This document shows, in pieces, positions 14,920 through 22,383 of a DNA stretch of 64,000 nucleotides. This DNA comes from Ancylobacter rudongensis (GTDB lineage Bacteria > Pseudomonadota > Alphaproteobacteria > Rhizobiales > Xanthobacteraceae). Below the pieces are notes generated by a model. The model did not search any database. It saw only the letters and a program-made list of their open reading frames with translations, and was not told where the DNA came from. Numbering within the stretch: the stretch's first letter is position 1; every line of letters starts with the position of its first letter. The stretch spans positions 1 through 64,000 of the forward strand of contig NZ_FMTP01000010.1 of assembly GCF_900100155.1 (NCBI RefSeq), given 5' to 3'. The translations under genes were made by a program, and so were the position numbers.

Positions 14920-15029
14920 TGGGTCATCGCCACCACACCCACTGCGCCTGGGACCACAACACGAGCGGGCTTGGCCTGCTCGCCGTGCTGATCCTCGGCG
15001 TCATTCTGCTCTGTTTCCTCAACCTGTGA
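14919..15029 (+). CDS. 36-aa His-rich membrane peptide
   Basis: MGHRHHTHCAWDHN followed by a single hydrophobic helix (LGLLAVLILGVILLCFLNL). Start overlaps the previous TGA. A His/Cys cluster before a membrane helix could bind metal; speculative. Coupled position supports translation. Confidence 0.5.
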   Translation: MGHRHHTHCAWDHNTSGLGLLAVLILGVILLCFLNL

Positions 15030-15037
15030 GGCCCGCT

Positions 15038-15391
15038 ATGGACATCCAAGCCCTGAAGATCCTCGTCGAAGTCGCCGAGACCATGATGCCGGATGAGGAT
15101 CCCGGCGAGGGCCTGCCGACCGTGGAGCAGATCCAGAACGCCGTGGCGCGCGCCAAGGAGCAGATCGCGGAAGCGGCCGGGCCGGCCCAGTTCACCACGG
15201 CGGATCTCGGCTTCGCCATTCGTGACAGCATCGAAAATGCCCTCATCACCCAGATCACGTTCGACTCCAACGACGTTCCGCATGAGGGCGTGCAGGGCGA
15301 CATCAGCTTCGTGGATGTCGGCGATCCGAACAATCCCGAGGTGGAGCTGTCCAGTGGTCAGCGCTTCCGGATCTCGATCGTCGCCATCTGA
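15038..15391 (+). CDS. unknown acidic protein
   Basis: Protein of 117 aa from ATG 15038, 8 bp after the previous stop. Helical first half (ALKILVEVAETMMPDEDPG, VEQIQNAVARAKEQIAEAA) then a beta-rich acidic half ending FRISIVAI. No motif recognised. Confidence 0.6.
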   Translation: MDIQALKILVEVAETMMPDEDPGEGLPTVEQIQNAVARAKEQIAEAAGPAQFTTADLGFAIRDSIENALITQITFDSNDVPHEGVQGDISFVDVGDPNNPEVELSSGQRFRISIVAI

Positions 15392-15453
15392 TCCCTCCCG
15401 ATCTCCAGCGCTGACGATGCGACACTCGATCATCAGCAATGAGGAGCCGAGAC

Positions 15454-15711
15454 ATGACGGATTCGCCTCTCAAAGGCGCTCTCAACGGCAACTGCAATCT
15501 CTCGGCGTGCCAGAGACCCGGCGCCGCCTACTTTAACACCTCGACACGCGCCTACTATTGCCGGAGCTGCGCCGAGAGCATCAACGGCTGGGCGAAGCGC
15601 GACGCGGGTTTCTTCATCTGCTTCCTGACCCAAGGAGCCGAGGCGGATCAGCGTCTCAAATATGGGCCCGAAGCCGAGCGCCAGCTTCTCGCGACGGAGA
15701 GCCAGCCATGA
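15454..15711 (+). CDS. putative zinc-ribbon small protein
   Basis: Protein of 85 aa; ATG 15454 has GAGGAG 8 nt upstream (an in-frame ATG at 15439 does not). It contains a Cys-rich centre, NCNLSACQRPGA ... YYCRSCAESING, with spacing C-x4-C ... C-x2-C that can hold zinc. Probably nucleic-acid or protein binding. Stop overlaps the next gene. Confidence 0.6.
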   Translation: MTDSPLKGALNGNCNLSACQRPGAAYFNTSTRAYYCRSCAESINGWAKRDAGFFICFLTQGAEADQRLKYGPEAERQLLATESQP

Positions 15712-15989
15712 ACGTCGCCAAGGAAATCATCAAGCGCGCCTTCGACCAGGGGCTCATTGTCCTCGTGGATGACGGCGACGGCTCCAAGATCGCCTACGGC
15801 TCGCTCGGGGAAGCCTGGGCCGCCATCGAGGCGGTCGAGGAGGCCGACGTGTTCGTCAGGATGCCCGGCGCCGAGAACGCCGAGGAGTGGATGAAGGTCA
15901 TCCCGCACGGCGTCGCCGAGGATGAGACGGTCTGCAACTGCACCGCGGATGGGTGGATCGATGCCCTTCATCACGATCTGATCTTCTAA
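15708..15989 (+). CDS. unknown small protein
   Basis: Protein of 93 aa (MNVAKEIIKRAFDQGLIVLV), start within the previous stop. Acidic, with NCTADGWIDALHHDLIF at the C-terminus. Followed by a strong hairpin at 15994-16030. No family recognised. Confidence 0.55.
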   Translation: MNVAKEIIKRAFDQGLIVLVDDGDGSKIAYGSLGEAWAAIEAVEEADVFVRMPGAENAEEWMKVIPHGVAEDETVCNCTADGWIDALHHDLIF

Positions 15990-15993
15990 GGCG

Positions 15994-16030
15994 AGCAATG
16001 ACCGATAATGGAAGGTTATCGGACATTGCT
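15994..16030 (+). terminator. strong hairpin, possible terminator
   Basis: AGCAATG-A-CCGATAA / TTATCGG-A-CATTGCT, two 7-bp stems separated by an A.A mismatch, 7-nt loop. It follows the stop of 15708-15989 by 5 bp, but there is no U-run, so it could be a processing site instead. The rest of 16031-16194 holds no gene; a promoter-like GCTGTCATATTC is at 16154. Confidence 0.5.
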
Positions 16031-16194
16031 GCCGCCTGACATGTCGTGCGGTTTCAGGGCCCATAGAGCCCCCTAAGCGCACGGCGCCTGGGCGATTAGG
16101 TCATGGGCGGATCGTGCTCTGCCTATACGCACCAGTCTCATTCCATTGTTCTTGCTGTCATATTCTCAATATCAGCAACAGAGAGACGACGCCG

Positions 16195-16500
16195 ATGCTC
16201 TTCAAGGACGAGAATTTCTGGGACATCGATGTCCATGCGTCGTCGGAATGCTGCGAGCTTTTCCTGCGCGAACTCGGGCTGCACCTCGAAACGAGCTGCT
16301 GCGGAAACGACGAGGGACTGTTCTACCTCACCGAGGTCGCGATCGTTCCCATCTCGTCGGGCATCATTCGCCTGTCCGAGGGCGGTGTCGATCCGCATCG
16401 CACGCCGATCAGCTATCACCGGCACACCTCGCTGCCGGAGGTCCACGCCTTCTACCTCACCCAGATGCAACTGATGAAGGCTCCGGAGGTGGACATATGA
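16195..16500 (+). CDS. unknown Cys/Glu-rich protein
   Basis: Protein of 101 aa from ATG 16195, preceded by CAACAGAGAGACGACGCCG, a leader also seen in related form upstream of 19459. It has two Cys pairs (SSECCELFL, ETSCCGNDEG) and a beta-rich centre (LFYLTEVAIVPISSGIIRL). Possible metal binding. Stop overlaps the next gene. Confidence 0.55.
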   Translation: MLFKDENFWDIDVHASSECCELFLRELGLHLETSCCGNDEGLFYLTEVAIVPISSGIIRLSEGGVDPHRTPISYHRHTSLPEVHAFYLTQMQLMKAPEVDI

Positions 16501-16700
16501 GGACGACCCTCATCACCAGTATCGAGCTGCTCGCGCCTGGTCAGGGCGCGACGGACAGCTTCAAGTTCCGCGGGGTCGCCTCAACCGCCGAGGGCGAGGT
16601 GATCCAGATCGTCGAAGCCGACACCTTGGATGTCGTCGTTGAGACGCTCACCGAGGCTCTCAAGAGCCAGTTCGAGAACGCCATCGAGGAGAGTGCGTGA
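16497..16700 (+). CDS. unknown small acidic protein
   Basis: Protein of 67 aa, ATGA-coupled to the gene before. Beta-strand start (MRTTLITSIELLAPG), then a helical acidic C-terminus (LTEALKSQFENAIEESA). Ends directly before a double terminator. Confidence 0.55.
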   Translation: MRTTLITSIELLAPGQGATDSFKFRGVASTAEGEVIQIVEADTLDVVVETLTEALKSQFENAIEESA

Positions 16701-16713
16701 TCGCACCCCGAGC

Positions 16714-16745
16714 GGGCAGCGGGCGGATCCCGCTGCCCCTTCCGT
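16714..16745 (+). terminator. intrinsic terminator
   Basis: Perfect 10-bp stem GGGCAGCGGG/CCCGCTGCCC with a 5-nt loop, followed by CTTCCGTT. Ends the 16195-16700 unit. Confidence 0.75.
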
Positions 16746-16867
16746 TCAGTTTCGGAGGGTTCGTTCCCCTCCCGTGCGCAGCCGCCGGTCGTGCGACCCA
16801 ACAACAGCGGCAGCCCGAGGCTGTGTGTCTCCGCAGCTGATCGAGCCGAGTGGCGCCGTATAGCGCC

Positions 16868-16911
16868 GGGCACCTGGAGACGACATCGCCTCCAGGTGCC
16901 CTCTTCCCATT
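16868..16911 (+). terminator. second intrinsic terminator
   Basis: Perfect 12-bp stem GGGCACCTGGAG/CTCCAGGTGCCC, 10-nt loop, then TCTTCCCATTTT. The 274-bp gap 16701-16974 holds these two hairpins and no gene. Confidence 0.85.
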
Positions 16912-16974
16912 TTCAACCCGTGCTGGCCTGTGGCATGAAACTGAGAGTTGTCAGTTTCGAGCAGGACAGTGCCG

Positions 16975-17418
16975 ATGAATATCCGCCTCGCCGTCGCCCT
17001 CTGCAGCGTCCTGCTGGTCTCCCCTACCCTCGCCCAGAACGCCACGCGGCCCAAGGGCGACCTGTTCGGGAACATCACGTCCAAGCAGGAGGCACTCTCC
17101 ACGGCGCGGCCGGCGTCACCGCAGATCCGCATGGCGATCGTCGAGGCGGCCAGGAACTTCCTGTTCGACCCCTACTCCATCCGCGACGTGCAGATCTCGC
17201 CGCAGGTCGATCTCAGGGTCGACGGGAGCTACTCCATCGTGTGCGTGCGCTACAACGCCAAGAACCGCATGGGCGCCTATGCCGGCCGCACCACGACCGG
17301 AATCTTCATCGGCGATCGCGGTCAGATTCTGAACTCCACGGACAGGGCGCCCGGGTGCTTCTGGCCGGAGATGCCCTATGGTCCCTTCCCGGAGTCGGAC
17401 ATCCTGAAGAAGCTGTAA
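16975..17418 (+). CDS. secreted or periplasmic protein, unknown
   Basis: Protein of 147 aa with a classic signal peptide (MNIRLAVALCSVLLVSPTLAQ, cleavage after about A20). The mature part includes RNFLFDPYSIRDVQISPQVD and two Cys (SIVCVRYN, PGCFWPE). The DPYSI...V pattern is typical of a small family of signal-peptide proteins seen in alphaproteobacteria and their phages. It is probably a periplasmic or membrane protein made by the phage (lysogenic conversion or exclusion are possible). Confidence 0.7.
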   Translation: MNIRLAVALCSVLLVSPTLAQNATRPKGDLFGNITSKQEALSTARPASPQIRMAIVEAARNFLFDPYSIRDVQISPQVDLRVDGSYSIVCVRYNAKNRMGAYAGRTTTGIFIGDRGQILNSTDRAPGCFWPEMPYGPFPESDILKKL

Positions 17419-17429
17419 GGAGAACGCCA

Positions 17430-17696
17430 GTGACGGCCACCCGAGCCAAATGCGCGACGATCGCTTGGAAGCAAGGCGAAGGCGCCACTATCGAGCTCCA
17501 GCTCGCCGACGGCAGCACGACCTCCTTTCTGATCGACCACCCCGACGCGGATTTCGGGATGAGGATCCAGCCAGGCCACCCAAAGCCCACGGAGCAAATG
17601 GCCGCGATCATCAGCCACGGGCTATCGAGGGATGAAATGCGGGGCGTGCTGGACGCGGTCGCTCCGCTGAATGGTCCGATGGCTGTCGTCGAATGA
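17430..17696 (+). CDS. unknown small protein (GTG start)
   Basis: Protein of 88 aa. GTG 17430 follows AAGGAGAA with good spacing. Beta-rich first half (ATIELQLADGSTTSFLID), helical end (GLSRDEMRGVLDAVAPL). Stop overlaps the next ATG. Confidence 0.6.
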   Translation: MTATRAKCATIAWKQGEGATIELQLADGSTTSFLIDHPDADFGMRIQPGHPKPTEQMAAIISHGLSRDEMRGVLDAVAPLNGPMAVVE

Positions 17697-17989
17697 ACCC
17701 GCACGACATCCAGCCAACCGGCGCCTGGACCAAGCCCTTTCCCGAGAGCGTCTGCATCCTGCTCAGCTATAAGGATTACGAGGCGAGGGTCATCGATCAC
17801 GGCACACTGGGTTTTCTCGCTATGGTCTCGCACGGCCTCGAGTGCCTCTATGAGGCGCGGTTCACCGTCGAGCAGGGCCAGCTACGCGCTCAGAAATGGG
17901 CCGAGAGCGCTCTCCGCGCCCACTTGAAGAAGGACTCGCCGCCGGCTCCGGCCGCTCTCACCGCCCTCCCCAACTTCGGCAGGTTCTGA
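17693..17989 (+). CDS. unknown protein ending in PNFGRF
   Basis: Protein of 98 aa, ATG in the previous stop. Mixed fold; the Lys/Ala/Pro-rich linker (KKDSPPAPAALTAL) leads to the C-terminus PNFGRF, the fullest form of the tail shared by five small genes here. A flexible linker plus short terminal motif is the layout of a docking peptide. Function unknown. Confidence 0.6.
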   Translation: MNPHDIQPTGAWTKPFPESVCILLSYKDYEARVIDHGTLGFLAMVSHGLECLYEARFTVEQGQLRAQKWAESALRAHLKKDSPPAPAALTALPNFGRF

Positions 17990-18027
17990 TACCACCGGGT
18001 TCTCTCCATGGAAGAAGCCGAGGGCAT

Positions 18028-18306
18028 ATGAGCGCCGCCGAGATTGCCCAGCTCCATCAGACCATCCGCCAGCACCGGGCCCGACTGATCGACCTGCTCC
18101 AGAACGATCCCGTCCTGGTTCTTGAGCATGACGGCCTTCGGCTGCCCATTCTGCCCGGCAGAGATCTCCTCCATCCGGCAACCGGTCTGGCCTTCTCCTA
18201 CGAAGAGGCGCGCCGGGAGGAGCTGACGCACGAACTCAACCAGATCACCATGGCTCTCACCCGGCTGAAGGAGCTCGACGCGCCCACTCTCCTCGGGAAG
18301 ATCTAG
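18028..18306 (+). CDS. unknown helical protein
   Basis: Protein of 92 aa from ATG 18028 (GAGGGC upstream). Coiled-coil-like (EIAQLHQTIRQHRARLIDLL and ELTHELNQITMALTRLKELD) flanking a short PILPGRDLLHPATG strand-rich segment. The start resembles that of 10306 (LSQLHQRL). Last gene before the 1.15 kb non-coding region. Confidence 0.6.
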   Translation: MSAAEIAQLHQTIRQHRARLIDLLQNDPVLVLEHDGLRLPILPGRDLLHPATGLAFSYEEARREELTHELNQITMALTRLKELDAPTLLGKI

Positions 18307-18420
18307 CCCACGGGATCCGCCCGCACACCTTCCCGGCGCCAACATAATGTAAAGCTCTGCGTCAAACTCCGCCTCACCAGGCCCGAAAAGACCCCTCCCC
18401 TCTTCCCCGGAAATTCTCCG

Positions 18421-18442
18421 TCTATCTACCCGGATAGATAGA
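18421..18442. repeat. inverted repeat
   Basis: TCTATCTA-CCCGGA-TAGATAGA, perfect 8-bp arms. GATAGATAGACGCG recurs at 18535. It may be a protein-binding site in the non-coding region. Confidence 0.6.
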
Positions 18443-18560
18443 AGTGTTACGCTATGTTGTCGGAGTTTTACCTAAATCGGCCATTTCGGCCCTTTTCAGC
18501 GAAATGACCCAGTTTCGCGTCGTCACTCTAGAGCGATAGATAGACGCGAACCTGATTTAC

Positions 18561-18722
18561 AGATCTAGCTAGATAGCTAGAGACGCATGCACAGCGTCGG
18601 GATGCACTCAGAGCAGCGCAGATAGCTATCGACGCATCCGCAGCGCTCAGCGACGCGCTCTGACGATCTCAGCACGCGAACCACTGAGAAAGCTAGACCT
18701 GCATCTAGCTAGATAGCTATTC
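18561..18722. repeat. site B / iteron-like direct repeats
   Basis: CTAGCTAGATAGCTAG at 18565-18580 followed by GACGCATGCACAGCG; CAGATAGCTATC at 18619-18630 followed by GACGCATCCGCAGCG; and AGCTAGACCTGCATCTAGCT then AGATAGCT at 18691-18718. Together these are partial repeats of one roughly 35-bp unit. Confidence 0.6.
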
Positions 18723-18916
18723 CCTCAGAGAGCACAGACACGAGAGAGCGCGACGCTCAGACGGTGTGCCTCTAGTGAGAGAACGGCCATATGCGTGCAC
18801 TGGACGTGTGACGAGAGCCGGTCGCGAGTGTGTAGCCGCTCGGTGTGAGCAGATATGAGATCGGTGTGAGAGAGTGGTGGGTTCCGCGCCGCGGTTCTCC
18901 TAGGCTTCCCACGGCA

Positions 18917-19287
18917 AACCATGGCACCTCCGAAAACCCAACCGGACCCATGGAACCGGAATGGCTCGCTCCGCACCTAGGCCCAGCCAGACCCGTCGCC
19001 GCAGCGGAACAGGCAGTCCTGAGCCGGAGAGTCTCTACGCCGGAACATCGCCAGGCTTCTACGCCGGAGAGCCTCGGGAAAGAGGAGGTTTTCCTGACTA
19101 ATTACAAACCCTTTAAGAAGCATACATACTATACAGGCGATGGCACGGGACGTTAGGTCCGGATCGGTCCTATTCCGCACGAGCGGTCCATGGCACATCC
19201 ATGGCTCTCCATGGTTCCGGCTCGCGCGACGGCGGCGCTCCATGGATCAGACCCTTTCGGTGCAGTCATTCCATGGTGAACCATGGG
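18917..19287. repeat. cluster of CCATGG motifs
   Basis: Eight CCATGG hexamers lie at about 18919, 18948, 19188, 19199, 19209, 19240, 19271 and 19281, far above the less than one expected by base composition. Contexts such as TCCATGG(T/C)NC suggest a longer degenerate site. Two further copies are at about 20475 and 20495, and one at 21580. Confidence 0.6.
19128..19150 (+). promoter_or_regulatory. element D (ACTATACAGGCG...), third copy
   Basis: ACTATACAGGCGATGGCACGGGA matches 21 of 23 positions of the right arm at 59841-59863. The CTACGCCGGAACATC found at 59779-59793 also recurs here at 19035-19049. The AT-rich stretch before it (TTACAAACCCTTTAAG) is promoter-like. Confidence 0.55.
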
Positions 19288-19458
19288 CCGCACAGTATCG
19301 GTTACAGGTTTCGGCGGCTCCCATGCGTGCGCCCTGCGTATTACGACCCTGCCTGCACCTGTCCAACCCAAATATTCACCCATGATTGTTTCGTCTATTC
19401 TCTAATCATCGAAACGCAAGACGCTTTCGACGCAACAGAGAGAAAACGGAGCAAGACA

Positions 19459-20316
19459 ATGAGCGACAACACCACCACCGAGAACGAAGCCCTACTGAAC
19501 GTCGCCGATCTCCTCGCCATCGAGGACATCGTGTCCGGTCTCGAGAACGAAGCCGAAGCGCTCGCCGAGACCGAACGCCTGCAGCAGGCTGAGAGCCAGG
19601 CCCAGGCCGAGGTTCAGAACCAGGCCAGCACGGACGAGGCCTCGGCCGAGGCGGGCGACACCGAAGAGCCGGTGCCCACCGAGGCCACCCATGTGCCCGG
19701 CGACCTCAAGGAGATGATGGACGCGGTGCCCCAGGAGGACGTCGACATCAAGATCGCCGCCACTGAGACCGAGTTCAGCGTCCGCGCCGCCTTCGAGAAG
19801 GCGAAGAACCCCTCGAACCTGAAGATGCAGCAGAACCTCACCGCCTACGGCAAGCGGCTCGCTTCGCCGATCGCCGCCAAGGTGCTGTGTGCGACCGATG
19901 TCGATCCGGAGTTCCTCAACCGCGAGATCTCGAACGGCTCGCGCTTCAACGTCTACGCGATGGACAAGGTCGCGGACCTGGTGACGGCACTCTCCGGCGG
20001 CGTGATGCAGAACGCGATCAATCGCGCGATCACCCGCTCGATGTTCAAGTTCCGGGCGGCCGGTGTTCCCTTCACCGGGATCGCGGCCCAGGCGGCGTCC
20101 TCGGACAAGGTGAAGGTCGATCGCAAGCTCGCCCAGCTCCTGATCCGGCACACGGTGAGCGCCGCGACCGCGCCCACCCAGACCTCGAGCACCATGTCGG
20201 CGCTCGCCGTCATGGGCATCGTGCGCAACACGGGCTCGCAGAAGTATCCGGTCTACGAGCTGACCGACACGCCCCAGACGCGGCGTCTGGAGGAAGTGCT
20301 CGCCAAGGCGGCGTAA
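19459..20316 (+). CDS. putative DNA-binding protein with C-terminal winged-helix-like end
   Basis: Protein of 285 aa. The first ~90 residues are acidic, Ala/Gln-rich and low in complexity. A helical domain follows, and the end (QTSSTMSALAVMGIVRNTG ... YPVYELTD) reads like recognition helix plus wing. It aligns by eye with the leftward protein at 23056-23616, which has the same QTS...L..(M/L)(G/N)I(V/L) pattern and a related preceding helical region. Located beside the repeat-rich non-coding region, so it may bind it (replication or regulation). Start ATG 19459; followed by a terminator. Confidence 0.6.
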   Translation: MSDNTTTENEALLNVADLLAIEDIVSGLENEAEALAETERLQQAESQAQAEVQNQASTDEASAEAGDTEEPVPTEATHVPGDLKEMMDAVPQEDVDIKIAATETEFSVRAAFEKAKNPSNLKMQQNLTAYGKRLASPIAAKVLCATDVDPEFLNREISNGSRFNVYAMDKVADLVTALSGGVMQNAINRAITRSMFKFRAAGVPFTGIAAQAASSDKVKVDRKLAQLLIRHTVSAATAPTQTSSTMSALAVMGIVRNTGSQKYPVYELTDTPQTRRLEEVLAKAA

Positions 20317-20338
20317 GACCGCACACGAGCACAGCGCG

Positions 20339-20366
20339 AAGGGCGAGGGTTTCTCTCGCCCTTTTT
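20339..20366 (+). terminator. intrinsic terminator
   Basis: AAGGGCGAG/CTCGCCCTT 9-bp stem, 7-nt loop, followed by TTTGCG; ends the 19459-20316 unit. Confidence 0.88.
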
Positions 20367-20431
20367 GCGTTGCGGGCGGACGGGACGGGGAACGGCGCAC
20401 CATATGGGCTCCGCCGAAGGGTGGGGAACGG

Positions 20432-20455
20432 GGAATGGCTCGCTCCGGGCCTAGG
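20432..20455. repeat. 24-bp repeat of the 18958 segment
   Basis: Begins GGAATGGCTCGCTCCGGGCC and ends CCTAGG; it matches 18958-18981 at 22 of 24 positions. CCATGG motifs follow in both places, so a regulatory block seems duplicated. The rest of the gap 20367-20639 holds no gene. Confidence 0.6.
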
Positions 20456-20594
20456 GGCGATCAGGTCCCCATTTCCATGGTTCGCCGTGGAGATCCATGG
20501 GTGCGGCGCCGGATGAGGGCACGGATAAGGGTTCCGGGGGTGTGGCCGGCGCCCTGGCTGCGCCGTTACACACCTGCCGCAATCCGTGACGTGC

Positions 20595-20623
20595 GCTCGC
20601 TATAGTTTCAGCATCGAAACACA
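20595..20623 (+). promoter_or_regulatory. promoter/leader element shared with 21057
   Basis: Starts GCTCGCTATAGTTTCAGC and continues ATCGAAACACAA. The copy at 21057-21085 is nearly identical, and its second half recurs at 19404. Its position 17-45 nt before ATG 20640 suggests promoter plus 5' leader (TATAGT as -10). Confidence 0.6.
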
Positions 20624-20639
20624 AACGAGAGACACGACA

Positions 20640-20939
20640 ATGCAAGAGATCAGCCGTCAGCAGTTCGATGAAGCTCTGTCCGTTTCGCTGACTGAAGTGT
20701 TCGACGGATTCTTCGGCCGTCATCACATCGAAGTTCTCAAAGGCGACGAGAGGCTCGTCATGCTCGTCGCTGACTGCGAGAAAACCGACTATCACAACTC
20801 GTCATATTTCTACGCGCAGGGCGCGCGTGAGCGCAGCGAGAAGCTGATCGTCACCCGCTACTACGCGCTCAATGCCCTGAGCGAAGCGTATGAGCTGATC
20901 GCCCGCATCACGAACGCGCATTACGAACAGGTCCTGTGA
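20640..20939 (+). CDS. unknown protein
   Basis: Protein of 99 aa starting MQEISRQQFDEALSVSLTE. ATG 20640 follows the conserved leader ending ACGAGAGACACGACA. Mixed alpha/beta, with VLKGDERLVMLVADCEKTDYH and a helical end (EAYELIARITNAHYEQVL). GC is lower than in late genes. Function unknown. Confidence 0.65.
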   Translation: MQEISRQQFDEALSVSLTEVFDGFFGRHHIEVLKGDERLVMLVADCEKTDYHNSSYFYAQGARERSEKLIVTRYYALNALSEAYELIARITNAHYEQVL

Positions 20940-21056
20940 CCTGTTCGAGCCGCTGCTGGCCACAGGGCGTCACTGCCCTGTGGCCGATCCCTGTTCCTGG
21001 CGCGCCCTCTCCTCACCTGCCGGCGCCTGGCTGACCCTCCCGCAATCCGCAGATGC

Positions 21057-21087
21057 GCTCGCTATAGTTCAATCATCGAAACGCAAG
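21057..21087 (+). promoter_or_regulatory. promoter/leader element
   Basis: GCTCGCTATAGTTCAATCAT followed by CGAAACGCAAG. Identical over 29 positions but four with 20595-20623. Its AATCATCGAAACGCAAG is identical to 19404-19420. Confidence 0.65.
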
Positions 21088-21107
21088 AGCGAGACGCGAG
21101 AAACGCC

Positions 21108-21404
21108 ATGTCCAAGATCTTCATCACCGATGTCGAGCACGATCACGAAGAAGACCACACCGACGTCATCCTGACCAACGAGCACGACAACGAAGTCGCC
21201 GTGCGCATGAGCTATGACGAGAACCTGCGCGTGACCATCACCGTGCTGCGCTCCGAGAAGTTCGCCGCCTTCCCCACGCCCTACGTCAACGACGCCGTCT
21301 TCGCCGCCGCCGTGATCATGAAGCTCAACGAGCTGACGACGCCCGAGACCGCGATTCCCCTCGTCGTCGACATCACCGAGCCCTTGCTGCTCGTCGAGTT
21401 CTGA
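21108..21404 (+). CDS. unknown acidic protein
   Basis: Protein of 98 aa (MSKIFITDVEHDHEEDHTDV), rich in Asp, Glu and His and beta-strand forming. Its own promoter/leader element lies just upstream. No family recognised. Strong acidity could suit a DNA-mimic or metal-binding role, but nothing proves it. Confidence 0.6.
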   Translation: MSKIFITDVEHDHEEDHTDVILTNEHDNEVAVRMSYDENLRVTITVLRSEKFAAFPTPYVNDAVFAAAVIMKLNELTTPETAIPLVVDITEPLLLVEF

Positions 21405-21503
21405 ACCGGCCACCATCAGGCCAAGGCGAGGCCAGGCCATTGCGGACCAGGCCAGCCACCTCTCCGGTGGAGCAGGCATCGCCTCCCCTGCCCCACTGAG
21501 CGC

Positions 21504-21533
21504 CCTGCCGGGTCATGGACCGCCCGGCAGGGT
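21504..21533 (+). terminator. hairpin terminator candidate
   Basis: Perfect 10-bp stem CCCTGCCGGG/CCCGGCAGGG with a 10-nt loop, then TATTTCG. Gap 21405-21822 holds this, one CCATGG and the AGCTA repeats at 21752-21773, no gene. Confidence 0.65.
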
Positions 21534-21751
21534 ATTTCGCACCTCGGGCAACAGGGCACAGGGCGGATCCCTTGGATTTCCATGGGTGCCCAGAAATGGC
21601 CGCTGACGGGCGCCCGGCATTTGCGGCCCGTTGCTGCTCGCGACCCCTCCTTGCCAGCCAGCGCCCGGCTGTGGCGTCCCCTGCCCCAATATCACGCCCA
21701 CAGCTCGCCCTACCCTGCCGAGCCCGCACAGACCCCTCCGCCACCCAGATT

Positions 21752-21773
21752 TAGCTAGATACAGATTTAGCTA
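21752..21773. repeat. site B repeats
   Basis: TAGCTAGATACAGATTTAGCTA, two AGCTA units 17 bp apart, about 50 bp upstream of ATG 21823. Confidence 0.55.
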
Positions 21774-21822
21774 AACTGTGACTGTCAGCGAATGAGCGCT
21801 GACATCAATCGGAGCAACGACA

Positions 21823-22137
21823 ATGAACCGCACTCTCGACACGCTCGCCGCTCGTGCCGCCAACGACCTCGACATCCTCGAGGCGTGCAAGAACCACACG
21901 GTGCCGCCGGTCGCCGAGAAGCGCCGGGCGCTCGCCGATCTCGTGCGCAAGTCGGGCGACAGCTTCCGGGCAGCGCACGAGCAGTCGGGCGTGACGCTCA
22001 CCGAGTTCCTCGATCTCGCGAGCACGAAGCTGCGTGACATCCGGCGCGGCCGGGCGGCGCTCGCCAAGGAACGCCTCGCGCGCATCGAGCAGGCGAAGCT
22101 CGAGCGGGAAGAGCTGATGGCCGGGCTCGCCGTCTGA
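21823..22137 (+). CDS. unknown helical protein
   Basis: Protein of 104 aa, almost entirely helical and Ala/Arg/Glu-rich (LADLVRKSGDSFRAAHEQSG, TLTEFLDLASTKLRDIRRG). The middle could be a helix-turn-helix (SFRAAHEQSGVTLTEFLDLA); this is tentative. Downstream of site B repeats. Ends before two back-to-back hairpins. Confidence 0.55.
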   Translation: MNRTLDTLAARAANDLDILEACKNHTVPPVAEKRRALADLVRKSGDSFRAAHEQSGVTLTEFLDLASTKLRDIRRGRAALAKERLARIEQAKLEREELMAGLAV

Positions 22138-22291
22138 CGCAGCGATGGGGCGCTCGACATGGGCGCCCCTTCATTGCGCCAGGGCAACAGGGCACGGTTC
22201 AGGGCTCCGCCGATTAGGTATGGCTTGGATCAGTGGGATCCCTGGTCGGGCCGCCCGCGCGCCGTGCAGGTCACGGGCGCCGCAGGGGCCC

Positions 22292-22317
22292 GGGGAAGGT
22301 TCTTGTGAACCTTCCCC
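22292..22317. terminator. strong hairpin between convergent genes
   Basis: Perfect 11-bp stem GGGGAAGGTTC/GAACCTTCCCC, TTGT loop. Lies between the rightward gene ending 22137 and the leftward gene ending 22411. Confidence 0.7.
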
Positions 22318-22346
22318 TTAGGCGAAGGGCACCCTGAAGACGCCCG

Positions 22347-22376
22347 AAAGCCGCGGTCCAGGCGAACCGCGGCTTT
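22347..22376. terminator. bidirectional terminator hairpin
   Basis: AAAGCCGCGGT/ACCGCGGCTTT, perfect 11-bp stem flanked by A-run and T-run, so it can act in both directions between convergent units. Confidence 0.7.
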
Positions 22377-22383
22377 ACAGATT

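Larger units (their letters stand above)
18307..19458. other. 1.15 kb non-coding repeat region, candidate origin/regulatory region
   Basis: No credible gene. Contents in order: an inverted repeat TCTATCTA/TAGATAGA at 18421-18442; AGCTA-containing direct repeats with GACGCATNCNCAGCG at 18561-18650 and another cluster at 18691-18720; eight CCATGG hexamers between 18919 and 19286; a copy of the ACTATACAGGCG element at 19128-19150; and a leader AATCATCGAAACGCAAG at 19404-19420 shared with 21071. Iteron-like repeats next to a gene with a winged-helix-like end suggest a replication origin; unproven. Confidence 0.5.

Noticed and set aside
18561-18722. Repeat cluster considered as a CRISPR array
   Set aside because: Repeats are short, imperfect and unevenly spaced with no unique spacers of constant length; iteron or operator repeats fit better.
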